NCBI GenBank assembly: GCA_016125255.1 | Contig: WGMD01000029.1 | Location: 62,001 to 126,000 of the forward strand | Reading direction: 5' to 3' | DNA from: Planctomycetota bacterium | Lineage (GTDB): Bacteria; Planctomycetota; Phycisphaerae; Phycisphaerales; Zrk34 | DNA: 64,000 nt | Part shown: in pieces, positions 37,646-45,709 of the stretch | Numbering within the stretch: position 1 is the first letter of the stretch | How the letters are laid out: each line of letters starts with the position of its first letter | The notes under the pieces: model-generated | Database searches by the model: none | What the model saw: only the letters and a program-made list of their open reading frames with translations | What the model was told of the DNA's origin: nothing | Made by a program: the position numbers and the translations under genes

Positions 37646-38193
37646 CCGCCCCCCGCGCTCGCCCCTGTCGCATCCCGCAAAGCCGCGCACGGCGATGGTC
37701 AATCCCCTCGCGACGGCCCATCGTTGTTAACACCTCACTTGCATTCCCCTGCGCCCGCCCCTGCGCGCCCCGTGCGCACCCCACAGGCAAAAATCGCCAA
37801 CTTCACCCCCGTTTTTGAACCCTGAGCAAGGGCGCGCGCCACCGCCATGCGCGCTTTGGTCAACCCGGTGCGCGATTCGGCCAACCCGGTGCGCGATTCG
37901 TCCTCTCAATACCTATCGATCGGCTCCCGCCCCATTGTCTTGTCAGGCGACACCAAATCGCCGTGAAAACAAATCTAAAAAATAATCGAATTTTCGCTTG
38001 ACTGCCGACTGCCATCGTTTTAGGTTTGGCAAAAGACGCAGAACGCGAGGAGCAGTTGGGCAGTTGTCCGGTTTAAGGCGCCGGTGCCCCTCGGGGCCGT
38101 TCCCACTCGCGAATACATATCGTTTGCGGCAAACGTCGGTGTTTGCGTGCGCCAAGGGAATCTCTTTTAGAGCCATGGGCTCTTGGGGTGGTT
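37646..38193. other. Non-coding region with GTGCGCGATTCGG tandem repeat and leader of the next gene
   Basis: At ~37861-37900 CAACCCGGTGCGCGATTCG occurs twice in tandem with a ~20-base period, next to further GCGCGC words, like the region at 3265-3640. TTGACT (37998-38003), 17 bases, TAGGTT (38021-38026) is a plausible but weak sigma70 promoter. In the leader, CGTTTG/CAAACG (~38118) and AGAGCC/GGCTCT (38169-38183) can form hairpins, the last just before the presumed ribosome site. Confidence 0.4.
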
Positions 38194-41100
38194 ATGGACT
38201 CTATTCGATCCGTATGCACCGTCGGTATTGCGCGATCAGTCGTAAACTTCGTCCCGGTCAAACGAAGCGGCTTACGCTGCCTGGCAGCCGCGCTGGTGAT
38301 CCTCGCTGCGGGGTCGGCCCGGGCATCGCTGATCTTCGTCGGAGATGCCGATCACGCCTCCGTCCACCGCTACGAGATCACCGAGGGCGGCACCCTCACG
38401 CAGACGGCTTCGATCGTCGGCGATCCGGAAATCCGTATTGCCGCGGGGATGGCGTTCATCAGCGCCTATACCAGCAACGATCTGTTCGTCGCCGATGAAT
38501 GGAACGGCAACAGCATCATCATCGGGCGCGTGCCCAACGCGCTGACCGCCGCCTCGCCGACGTTTAATACATCCGCCCAGATCGACACTGGCGAAGCCGG
38601 CTCCGGCGTTCACACGCCGCTGGGCATTGCCGCGGCCCGGGTGACCTCTACGGGGGCGCTCGGCGTGAACACCGGCCTCTACGCCGTCTCCGAGAACAAC
38701 GAGAGCAACAATCTTGTGCGTCTGGCGCCGAATGCCTCCGGAGCGTCTGTGTCGTACAGCTACAGCCTCGGCTTCGCCGCTCGCGGGGTGGCGGTCAGTC
38801 CGTGGGGCGAGCTTTTCGTGTCCGATTTCGCCAGCGACAAGGTCCACCGCTACATCGATACGGGTAGCGGGTTCACCGCCAACGGGACAATCGCGGTCGG
38901 CGACAGTCCGCACGGGCTTGCGTTCCGCGATGACGAGTTGTTTGTCGTCAATTACGCAGCCAACAGCATCTCGCGATTCACCTTCTCATCGGATACCACG
39001 TCGGGCAGCGCTGCGGCCGGATCGACGATCACCGGCAACGGGCTTGACCTTCCGGTATTCATCGCGGTGTCGCCCTGGGGCGAGTTGTTTGTCTCGAACG
39101 ACAAAACCAGCGGCAACAAAAACCGTCTCGCTCGCTTCACCTTCGCCGACGATAGCGCCGGGGCCGCCTCGAGCGCCAATGACGGCTTCAACGCCGGCTA
39201 CGACACCTTCGGGGTAACCTTCTCCGGGCACTTCAGCCGGACCGTCGGATGGGACGGCGACGTCCTTAACGACCCGACGCTCACATCATCTTCTAACTAC
39301 CTCTACGTCGGTGTCTCGGGCGACGGCACTCTCGCCATCACGAATGGGGGCCAGGTCAGCAATTCTTACACCTATGTCGGATACAACAGTTCCTCCACCG
39401 GGATGGTGAGTGTCGACGGCACCGGCTCGACGTGGACGAACCACGACGAGATCATTGTCGGCTATTTCGGCGACGGCACACTCGGCATCACGAATGGGGG
39501 CCATGTAAGTAATTCATATTCCCAAGTTGGATATATCGGTGGCTCCATCGGCATTGTGTCCGTGGACGGCGAAGGCTCGACGTGGACCAACAGCAACGAC
39601 CTTACCATAGGTAACACCAGCGACGGCACGCTGAACATCCAGAACGGCGGGAGCGTTTCCAATTCATACGGATACATCGGCTATGGCGGCGGGTCGACCG
39701 GCGTGGTGACCGTGGACGCGGCGATGTGGACCAACAGCGCCAACCTATTCGTCGGCGACTCCGGCGCCGGCACGCTGAACATCCAGAACGGCGGTCAAGT
39801 CAATGTTGCGGGCGATACATGGGTCGGATACGCCGGGGGAGCAGGTCTCATCGACTTCGATAACGGCACGCTCACCACGCGCGGCCTGCTTGCCCCTGCG
39901 GCGAACCTCACCGGCGTCGGCACGATCAACGCGCACGGGCTCGTCACGGACACCGATCTTGTCTTTGACGCGACCCACGGCTTGACGCAGACGGTCGTGC
40001 TCAACTCGGAGCCGGGCCAGACCATCAGCATCAACCTCCAGGTTGACGGCACTGCCGCGATGGGCGCCGGCTACGCGGCGGCGGGTTCGCTCTCGATCGC
40101 CGATGGGCTCGCCCTGAACTCGACAGATGGCTACCTCGGCTACAAAGCGGGCTCGACGGGCATGGTGACCGTCGACGCGGCCACGTGGACCAACAGTGGG
40201 AGCGTCTTCGTCGGCTACTCCGGCGACGGCACGCTGAACATCCAGAACGGCGGGAGTGTTACCAATTCGTACGGATACGTGGGCTACAGAGCGGGCTCAA
40301 CGGCCGAGGTGACCGTGGACGCGGCGACGTGGACCAACAATGTTGGGCTCTCCGTCGGCTACTCCGGCGCCGGCACGCTGAACATCCAGAACGGCGGGAG
40401 TGTTTCCAATACTATAGGGTACATCGGCGTCGACAACAGCTCGACCGGCGTGGTGACCGTGGACGCGGCGACGTGGACCAACAGCAGCAACCTGTACGTC
40501 GGCGTCGTTGGCGACGGCACACTGAACATCCACAATGGCGCAAGTGTTTCAGATCAAGCCGGCTGGGTGGGCATTGGAGACGGCTCGACGGGTGTGGTGA
40601 CCGTGGACGCGGCGACATGGTCCAACAGCGGTTATCTCAGCATCGGCAACTCCGGCAACGGCACGCTGAATATCCAAAACGGCGGGCACGTCGATGTTGG
40701 CGGGCCCCTACAGATCGGATACGACCCAGGTAGCAGCGGTACTCTTAACCTGCTCGGCGGCATGCTCGACATGCAGGGCAACAACATCTTCAAGGGCAGC
40801 GGCACCGCCACGTTCAACTTCACGGGCGGCACGCTCAAGAACGTGGGCACGTTCGACTTCGACCTCGTCCAGAACGGCGGGACGCTCGCGGCGGGCAACT
40901 CGCCGGGGATCATGAACATCACCGGCGACTACACGCTCAACGCCGGGACGATCGAGGTCGAACTGGCCGGCATCGGCGGCGTCGCGGGGGTCGATTTCGA
41001 TTTCTATGACATCACCGGCGTGGCGACGCTGTCGGGCATGATGAATCTTTCGTTCCTCAACGCCTCCGTTCCGCCGGACCTGACGACGTTCGACGTCCTG

Positions 41101-41289
41101 CGGGCGACGACGATCGACGCGAGCGCATTGACGCTGACCGGCAGGATGGGATTCACCTACAGCATCATCGACGACAGCGGCGATCAGGTGCTTCGCCTCA
41201 CGTACATCGCTCCGGTCCCGACGCCGGCGGCATTGCCCGCAGGACTCGCACTGCTGGCGGGCATCGCCTTGCGGCGGCGAGTCCTGTAG
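38194..41289 (+). CDS. Large repetitive PEP-CTERM-type surface protein
   Basis: About 1,031 residues from the ATG at 38194 (GGGGTGG upstream). Signal peptide after a long basic N-region (KRSGLRCLAAALVILAAGSARA). Residues ~35-330 look like a lactonase/YVTN-type beta-propeller (GELFVSDFASDKVHRYIDTG, GELFVSNDKTSGNKN). Then nine full or partial ~48-residue repeats of the form 'VGxxGDGTLNIQNGGSVSNSYGYVGYxxGSTGVVTVDAATWTNS', the autotransporter-like beta-helix repeat, interrupted once (about 39870-40130) by a different segment. After a last beta-helix cap (LAAGNSPGIMNITGDYTL) comes VPTPAALPAGLALLAGIALR and RRVL, a PEP-CTERM-like tail. Probably an adhesin or matrix protein; role inferred. Confidence 0.85.
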   Translation: MDSIRSVCTVGIARSVVNFVPVKRSGLRCLAAALVILAAGSARASLIFVGDADHASVHRYEITEGGTLTQTASIVGDPEIRIAAGMAFISAYTSNDLFVADEWNGNSIIIGRVPNALTAASPTFNTSAQIDTGEAGSGVHTPLGIAAARVTSTGALGVNTGLYAVSENNESNNLVRLAPNASGASVSYSYSLGFAARGVAVSPWGELFVSDFASDKVHRYIDTGSGFTANGTIAVGDSPHGLAFRDDELFVVNYAANSISRFTFSSDTTSGSAAAGSTITGNGLDLPVFIAVSPWGELFVSNDKTSGNKNRLARFTFADDSAGAASSANDGFNAGYDTFGVTFSGHFSRTVGWDGDVLNDPTLTSSSNYLYVGVSGDGTLAITNGGQVSNSYTYVGYNSSSTGMVSVDGTGSTWTNHDEIIVGYFGDGTLGITNGGHVSNSYSQVGYIGGSIGIVSVDGEGSTWTNSNDLTIGNTSDGTLNIQNGGSVSNSYGYIGYGGGSTGVVTVDAAMWTNSANLFVGDSGAGTLNIQNGGQVNVAGDTWVGYAGGAGLIDFDNGTLTTRGLLAPAANLTGVGTINAHGLVTDTDLVFDATHGLTQTVVLNSEPGQTISINLQVDGTAAMGAGYAAAGSLSIADGLALNSTDGYLGYKAGSTGMVTVDAATWTNSGSVFVGYSGDGTLNIQNGGSVTNSYGYVGYRAGSTAEVTVDAATWTNNVGLSVGYSGAGTLNIQNGGSVSNTIGYIGVDNSSTGVVTVDAATWTNSSNLYVGVVGDGTLNIHNGASVSDQAGWVGIGDGSTGVVTVDAATWSNSGYLSIGNSGNGTLNIQNGGHVDVGGPLQIGYDPGSSGTLNLLGGMLDMQGNNIFKGSGTATFNFTGGTLKNVGTFDFDLVQNGGTLAAGNSPGIMNITGDYTLNAGTIEVELAGIGGVAGVDFDFYDITGVATLSGMMNLSFLNASVPPDLTTFDVLRATTIDASALTLTGRMGFTYSIIDDSGDQVLRLTYIAPVPTPAALPAGLALLAGIALRRRVL
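39301..40740 (+). repeat. Nine ~144-bp tandem repeats within the surface-protein gene
   Basis: The strings GGCACGCTGAACATCCAGAA and GGCGTGGTGACCGTGGACGC recur almost unchanged through the array; six units are near-identical and three are divergent or partial. Such DNA-level identity suggests recent expansion or gene conversion. Confidence 0.85.
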
Positions 41290-41318
41290 TCGCATCGGTC
41301 CAGCGGCCCTTCGCGCGG

Positions 41319-41340
41319 CGGGGAGACTTAAGTCTCCCCG
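41319..41340. terminator. 22-bp perfect palindrome between convergent genes
   Basis: Arm CGGGGAGACTT with its complement and no loop, 29 bases after the surface-protein stop and 9 before the xylulokinase stop. It shares the GACTTAAGTC core with the palindrome at 9638. It can act in both directions. Confidence 0.65.
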
Positions 41341-41349
41341 CCTCCGTGT

Positions 41350-42891
41350 TTACACCAGCTTCGCGAGTTTTGGGAACGTGGTCTTCAATGTGGGGTACAG
41401 GCCGTCGTAGACGCGGTGGGCTTTGGCGTAGAACTTGGCGGAATCCGCGTCGGGGGTGCGGCGTTCGGTTTCTTTGATGATGGCGGCGGCGGCCTGGGGG
41501 ACGGATTTCCAGACGCCGGTGCCGACGCCAGCCAAAAGCGCGACGCCGTAGGCGGCGCCTTCCTGGGAGTTGGTCAATGCGACGGGGACGTTGTAGATGT
41601 CGGCCTGCATCTGTCGCCAGAAGGGGCTGCGGGAGCCGCCGCCGGTGAGGCAGATGGTTTGGATGTCGATGCCCATGTTCTGCATGATGCGGAGGGCGTC
41701 GGTCATGCCGAAGGTGATGCCTTCGATGACGGAGCGGATCATGGCGGCGCGGTTGTGTCGGGCGGTGAGGCCGATCCATCCGCCGCGCGCCAACGGATCG
41801 GGGTGCGGGCAGCGTTCGCCGGTCAGGTAGGGTAAAAAGACGAGGCCTTCGCTTCCGGGGGCGGCGGCGGCGGCTTCGCTCATGAGCAGTTCGTAGACGT
41901 CGACGCCCTTGCGTTTGGCGCGGGCGGTTTCGTCCTTGGCCATGTGATTGCGGAACCATTGCAGCGATCCGCCGGCGGAGAGCATGCACCCGAAGACGCA
42001 CCATTTGCCCTCGACCGCCGAGCACATCGTATGCACCCGGCCCTTGGGATCGAGCACGGGCTTGTCGGCATGCGCGAAGACGACACCGCTCGTCCCCAGC
42101 GACGCCATCGCCACGCCGTGCCGCACGATGCCATTGCCGACGGCGCCGGCGGCGTTGTCCCCCGCTCCGCCAACGACCGGCACGCCGGCTTTGAGGCCCA
42201 GCGCTTCGGCGGCCCACTTGGTGAGCTTGCCCGTGACGATATGCGACTCGACGCAATGGGCGAAGAGCTTCTTATCCAGCCCGAGTTTGCTCATCAGACC
42301 CGTGTGCCATTGGCGCTTGCGGACGTCGAGCAGGAGCATGCCGGCCGCGTCGGAGACTTCGGTGGCGTACTCGCCGGTCATGCGGAAGCGGATGTAGTCC
42401 TTGGGCAGGAGAATGTGTTTGGTCTTCTCGAACACCGCCGGCTCGTGTTGGCGAACCCAGAGAATCTTCGGAGCGGTGAACCCGGTCAGCGCGGGATTGC
42501 CGACCATGTCGATGAGCTTGGTGCGTCCGCCTGCTTTCTTTTCGATTTCCGCGCACTGGGCGGCGGTGCGTTGATCGTTCCACAAAAGCGCCGGCCGCAG
42601 CGGTTCGCCGGTTTCGTGCCCCGCGTCATCGAGGAAGACGGAGCCGTGCATCTGCCCGCTCAGGCCGATGCCCTTGCACGCCGCCGCGGACACCTTCGCC
42701 TTCTTGAGGACCGCCCGCGTCGCCAGACACACAGCGCTCCACCACTGTTTGGGATCCTGTTCGCTCCAACCGGGCTTGGGCGACGCGATGTCATGTTCCG
42801 ACGTCGCCGTCGCCAGGACTTTGCCCTTCGTGTCGCAGACGAGCGCCTTGGTCCCCGATGTCCCGATATCGATGCCCAGCAGAAAGGCCAT
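41350..42891 (-). CDS. xylB: Xylulokinase
   Basis: About 513 residues, FGGY-family sugar kinase phosphorylating D-xylulose. Start MAFLLGIDIGTSGTKAL has GAGG nine bases upstream. Marks: GIDIGTSGTK (phosphate 1), GLSGQMHGSVFLD and LLWNDQRTAAQC typical of XylB, GGAGDNAAGAVGNG (FGGY substrate loop), GTSGVVFAHAD and LTGGGSRSPFWRQMQADIYN (adenosine). No xylose isomerase is adjacent. A very large hairpin lies just upstream (42915). Confidence 0.92.
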   Translation of the reverse strand: MAFLLGIDIGTSGTKALVCDTKGKVLATATSEHDIASPKPGWSEQDPKQWWSAVCLATRAVLKKAKVSAAACKGIGLSGQMHGSVFLDDAGHETGEPLRPALLWNDQRTAAQCAEIEKKAGGRTKLIDMVGNPALTGFTAPKILWVRQHEPAVFEKTKHILLPKDYIRFRMTGEYATEVSDAAGMLLLDVRKRQWHTGLMSKLGLDKKLFAHCVESHIVTGKLTKWAAEALGLKAGVPVVGGAGDNAAGAVGNGIVRHGVAMASLGTSGVVFAHADKPVLDPKGRVHTMCSAVEGKWCVFGCMLSAGGSLQWFRNHMAKDETARAKRKGVDVYELLMSEAAAAAPGSEGLVFLPYLTGERCPHPDPLARGGWIGLTARHNRAAMIRSVIEGITFGMTDALRIMQNMGIDIQTICLTGGGSRSPFWRQMQADIYNVPVALTNSQEGAAYGVALLAGVGTGVWKSVPQAAAAIIKETERRTPDADSAKFYAKAHRVYDGLYPTLKTTFPKLAKLV

Positions 42892-42914
42892 AAAGGTTAC
42901 CTCGTAAAAATCTC

Positions 42915-42983
42915 CGTTTAGCCGCGAGCCGCAGGCGAGCGCGACGTTCAAGGAAACGCTCGCCTTCGGCTCGCGGCTAAACG
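42915..42983. repeat. Large hairpin (17 + 9 bp arms) of the TTTAGCCGCGAGCCG type
   Basis: CGTTTAGCCGCGAGCCG (42915-42931) pairs perfectly with 42967-42983. After one mismatch, AGGCGAGCG (42933-42941) pairs with 42957-42965, leaving a 15-base loop. It lies between xylB and the lipoprotein gene. The sequence resembles REP-type elements and shows weak relatives at 18685 and 23252. It may terminate, attenuate or be a mobile repeat. Confidence 0.7.
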
Positions 42984-43036
42984 ATCGTGTCGGCCAAAAG
43001 AATACTCATCCCGACCCCCAACCACAAACCCCTGCT

Positions 43037-43561
43037 TCACCGCGGTGCGAGGCGGGCCATCGCGGCGAGGTTCAGGTCGTTGAACTTCTTTTCGGTGTCG
43101 GCGAAAAACGCACTGCGCTTCGCATCGCCGTCCGCCTTCGAGAGGACCCGCGCCAGATACGCCGCGTACTGCGTCGCCTTGACCTGCGCGACAAGCAGGT
43201 TCAATTCAAAATGGTCGCCGGTCAGAAGCTCTTTGGTCATCTCCGACTTGATCGCCGCGCGCGTTTGCGACTCGACGCTCGGCAGGCCCGGATCGCCCAG
43301 CGACAAATGCGCATCCGCGTCGGCGAACTGCTTGATCTGATCGCGCGCCGAGCGGGCGGCCTCGGCGATGTTCTTGATCAGCGTCTTGGTCGGCTCCGAC
43401 GCGTCGCGCACGATCAGCAGCTTGTCGACATTCGCTTCCTGATCCAGAAGGTCATACAGCAGCGCGTAACCGGAGGAGAGTTTCGCATCAGGCATGAGCG
43501 GAATCGTCTGACATCCGCCCAGCGCGAGGAGCAGCAACATCGCCGGCAGCGCCCATCGCAT
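43037..43561 (-). CDS. Putative lipoprotein
   Basis: A 174-residue protein. Start MRWALPAMLLLLALGGCQT gives a lipoprotein signal with lipobox LGGC. The mature protein is helical and charged (LLYDLLDQEANVDKLLIVRDAS, NIAEAARSARDQIKQFADAD, FFADTEKKFNDLNLAAMARL). No catalytic motif; I do not recognise a family. The start lies two bases from the stop of the phosphomannomutase gene, so both are one unit. Confidence 0.7.
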   Translation of the reverse strand: MRWALPAMLLLLALGGCQTIPLMPDAKLSSGYALLYDLLDQEANVDKLLIVRDASEPTKTLIKNIAEAARSARDQIKQFADADAHLSLGDPGLPSVESQTRAAIKSEMTKELLTGDHFELNLLVAQVKATQYAAYLARVLSKADGDAKRSAFFADTEKKFNDLNLAAMARLAPR

Positions 43562-43563
43562 GA

Positions 43564-44955
43564 TCAATGCCCCTTGGCCGGCTCGCCGAGGATGGGGCGC
43601 ACTTCGTCGTAGACCTTGTGCTCCGTGTCGCGGGTCCTGGCTTCGAGGTTCAGCCGGAGCATCGGCTCGGTGTTGCTCTTTCGGACGTTGAGCCACCAGC
43701 CCTCCTTGTCCCACGCGTCGGCGGTGATCCCGTCGAGCTCATCGAACTTGGCGCGCCCGTCGAGTTTCTTGCGCAGGGCGTCGATCGCCGCGTCCTTGTC
43801 GTCGACGCGGAAATTGATTTCGCCCGACTGCGTGTAGGGCGAGAGGGGTTTGATGAGCTGGCTCATCGTCTGATCCGAATGCGAGAGGATGTTCAGGGCG
43901 GTGGCGAAGGTGATCGCGCCGGAGTCGGTGTAGAAGTTGTCGCGGTAGTACATGTGGCCGGACAGCTCGGCGCCAAAGACGCCGTCGTTTTCGCGCATGA
44001 GCTGTTTGAGGAACACGTGCCCGACGCGCCCGCGGACGGGTTTTCCGCCGTGCTCTTTGATGGTTTCCTCCAGCGCCTTGCTGGAACGGAGATCGTAGAT
44101 GATCGCGCTGCCGGGCGACTGTTTGAGGAAGTGAATGGCGAAGAGCGCGCCGAGCAGATCGCAGCCGATGATTTTGCCGTTCTCGTCGCAAAGGATGCAG
44201 CGGTCGGCGTCGCCGTCGAAGCAGCAGCCCAGGTCGGCCTTGTGTTTGAGCACGCCGTCGACGGTCGGCTGCATGTTCTCGGGGACGAGCGGGTTGGGAT
44301 CATGCGTGAACTTGCCGGTGATCTCGAAGTTGATGGGGATGATTTCGAGTCCGGGGATGCCTTGGAAGATGCGCGGGACGAAGGCGCCGGCCATGCCGTT
44401 GGAGGCATCGACGACGACCTTGAGCGGGCGCTTGAGGTTGAGGAACTTGCGGACATGCGCAACGTAATCGGCCCAGAGGTCGCGCTCTTCGACGCGGCCG
44501 ACGGGCTTCATGTTGGTGTCCTCGATCGTGGCGGCGAGTCGCTGGATTTCGACGAGTCCGGTGGCGGACCCGATGGGCGAGGCGTGCTGGCCGGAGATTT
44601 TAAAGCCGTTGTATTCGATGGGATTGTGGCTGGCGGTGGTCTGAATGCCGCCGCCGCAGCCCAGATGATTGATGGCGAAATAGATGAAGCTGGTGTCGAC
44701 CATGCCGACGTCGAAGACGTTCATCTCGGCGGCGCGGATGCCGTCGATGAGGGCCTTGGCGAGCTTGGGCGAGTGCGGTCGCATGTCGCGCCCGACGACG
44801 ATGTGCTGAAGCATCGGATCGACGGCGTCGCGGCCGGAGAGTTTCTGCTTGAGGAACTTGGCGGTGGCATAGCCGACCTTCCACGCCACTTTTTCATTGA
44901 GCGGATCGGGATAAATGCCGCGGATGTCGTACGCCTTGAAAACCTTGCTGAGCAT
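43564..44955 (-). CDS. Phosphomannomutase / phosphoglucomutase
   Basis: A 463-residue alpha-D-phosphohexomutase. Start MLSKVFKAYDIRGIYPD follows AAGGA by eight bases. Active-site serine TTASHNPIEYNGFK; metal loop DGDADRCILCDENG; sugar-binding GAELSGHMYYRDN; phosphate-binding RKSNTEPMLRLNLEA. The 'ELSGHMY' form and length fit the bifunctional PMM/PGM (AlgC/ManB) type, used for cell-envelope sugars. Confidence 0.93.
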   Translation of the reverse strand: MLSKVFKAYDIRGIYPDPLNEKVAWKVGYATAKFLKQKLSGRDAVDPMLQHIVVGRDMRPHSPKLAKALIDGIRAAEMNVFDVGMVDTSFIYFAINHLGCGGGIQTTASHNPIEYNGFKISGQHASPIGSATGLVEIQRLAATIEDTNMKPVGRVEERDLWADYVAHVRKFLNLKRPLKVVVDASNGMAGAFVPRIFQGIPGLEIIPINFEITGKFTHDPNPLVPENMQPTVDGVLKHKADLGCCFDGDADRCILCDENGKIIGCDLLGALFAIHFLKQSPGSAIIYDLRSSKALEETIKEHGGKPVRGRVGHVFLKQLMRENDGVFGAELSGHMYYRDNFYTDSGAITFATALNILSHSDQTMSQLIKPLSPYTQSGEINFRVDDKDAAIDALRKKLDGRAKFDELDGITADAWDKEGWWLNVRKSNTEPMLRLNLEARTRDTEHKVYDEVRPILGEPAKGH

Positions 44956-45184
44956 GCCAGCGTCCTTTCCGGTAACGGGTGAAACCATCTCACTCGAGCG
45001 TCCGGGGCACAGGATAATCCAACGCCGCGCGGCAATCAAAAGGCCGGACGTCTGATCGACACCCGCCCGCGACCCGATAAAATAAGCCATGACCTTGGGA
45101 CGGGTGTCCAACAGCGGCGCGACGGACCTGCGCGGATGTCTATCGCGCATGGATCGGGGTCGACGCCGCACACGGGAGCTGCGC

Positions 45185-45709
45185 ATGGAAGCGGACGATC
45201 GTTTCGGCGGCTACGCGGCCCCGCTGCTCGACGCCGTCGCTCTTTTCGATGAGCTTCACATCGGCTACGCGCTGATCGGCGGCGTGGCGGCGATGGTGTG
45301 GGGCCGGGCGCGATATACCGAGGACATCGACTTCGTCGCCGCCGCCGGACACGAAGCGGCACTCAAGCAACATCCCGATGCGATGCGCCGCCATCATTTC
45401 GATCCGTCATGCACATGGAAACTCTACCATGACTCCGGGCTCGAAATCGATCTCTGGAAGGATGAGCATGTCGAAGGCATCGTCGCCCGCGCGGTGTCGG
45501 TCGAGCTTGCCGGACGCGACGTGCGCGTCGCGGAGGCGCACGATCTGATCGCCATGAAGCTCCGCGCCGACCGGCCGCAGGATGACTATGACATTTCGGA
45601 AATCGTGCAGCGTATGTCGATCGACGAAGCGACGCTCGCTCAGCGCGTCGATGCCGACGCCCTGGCGCGCTTCAGGGCGATTCGTCAGCGTGTGAATCGC
45701 GGCGGATGA
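45185..45709 (+). CDS. Orphan nucleotidyltransferase-like protein
   Basis: A 174-residue protein. Start MEADDRFGGYAAPLL follows GGGAG. The nucleotidyltransferase core is clear: YALIGGVAAMVWGRARYTEDIDFVAAA, with the G-G and D-x-D motifs of the AbiEii/MenT-like superfamily; a second acidic strand LEIDLWKDEHVEG and the helical end HDLIAMKLRADRPQDDYDIS fit that fold. No partner antitoxin (AbiEi-like) gene is near, so it may be a stand-alone housekeeping or relict enzyme. Its last 38 bases overlap the end of the helicase gene on the other strand. Confidence 0.75.
   Translation: MEADDRFGGYAAPLLDAVALFDELHIGYALIGGVAAMVWGRARYTEDIDFVAAAGHEAALKQHPDAMRRHHFDPSCTWKLYHDSGLEIDLWKDEHVEGIVARAVSVELAGRDVRVAEAHDLIAMKLRADRPQDDYDISEIVQRMSIDEATLAQRVDADALARFRAIRQRVNRGG

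Noticed and set aside
39301-40740. Regular 144-bp repeats as a possible CRISPR array
   Set aside because: The repeats are contiguous coding sequence in one frame with no unique spacers.
43567-44982. 471-codon plus-strand frame opposite phosphomannomutase
   Set aside because: Antisense shadow; the phosphoserine and metal motifs are on the minus strand.
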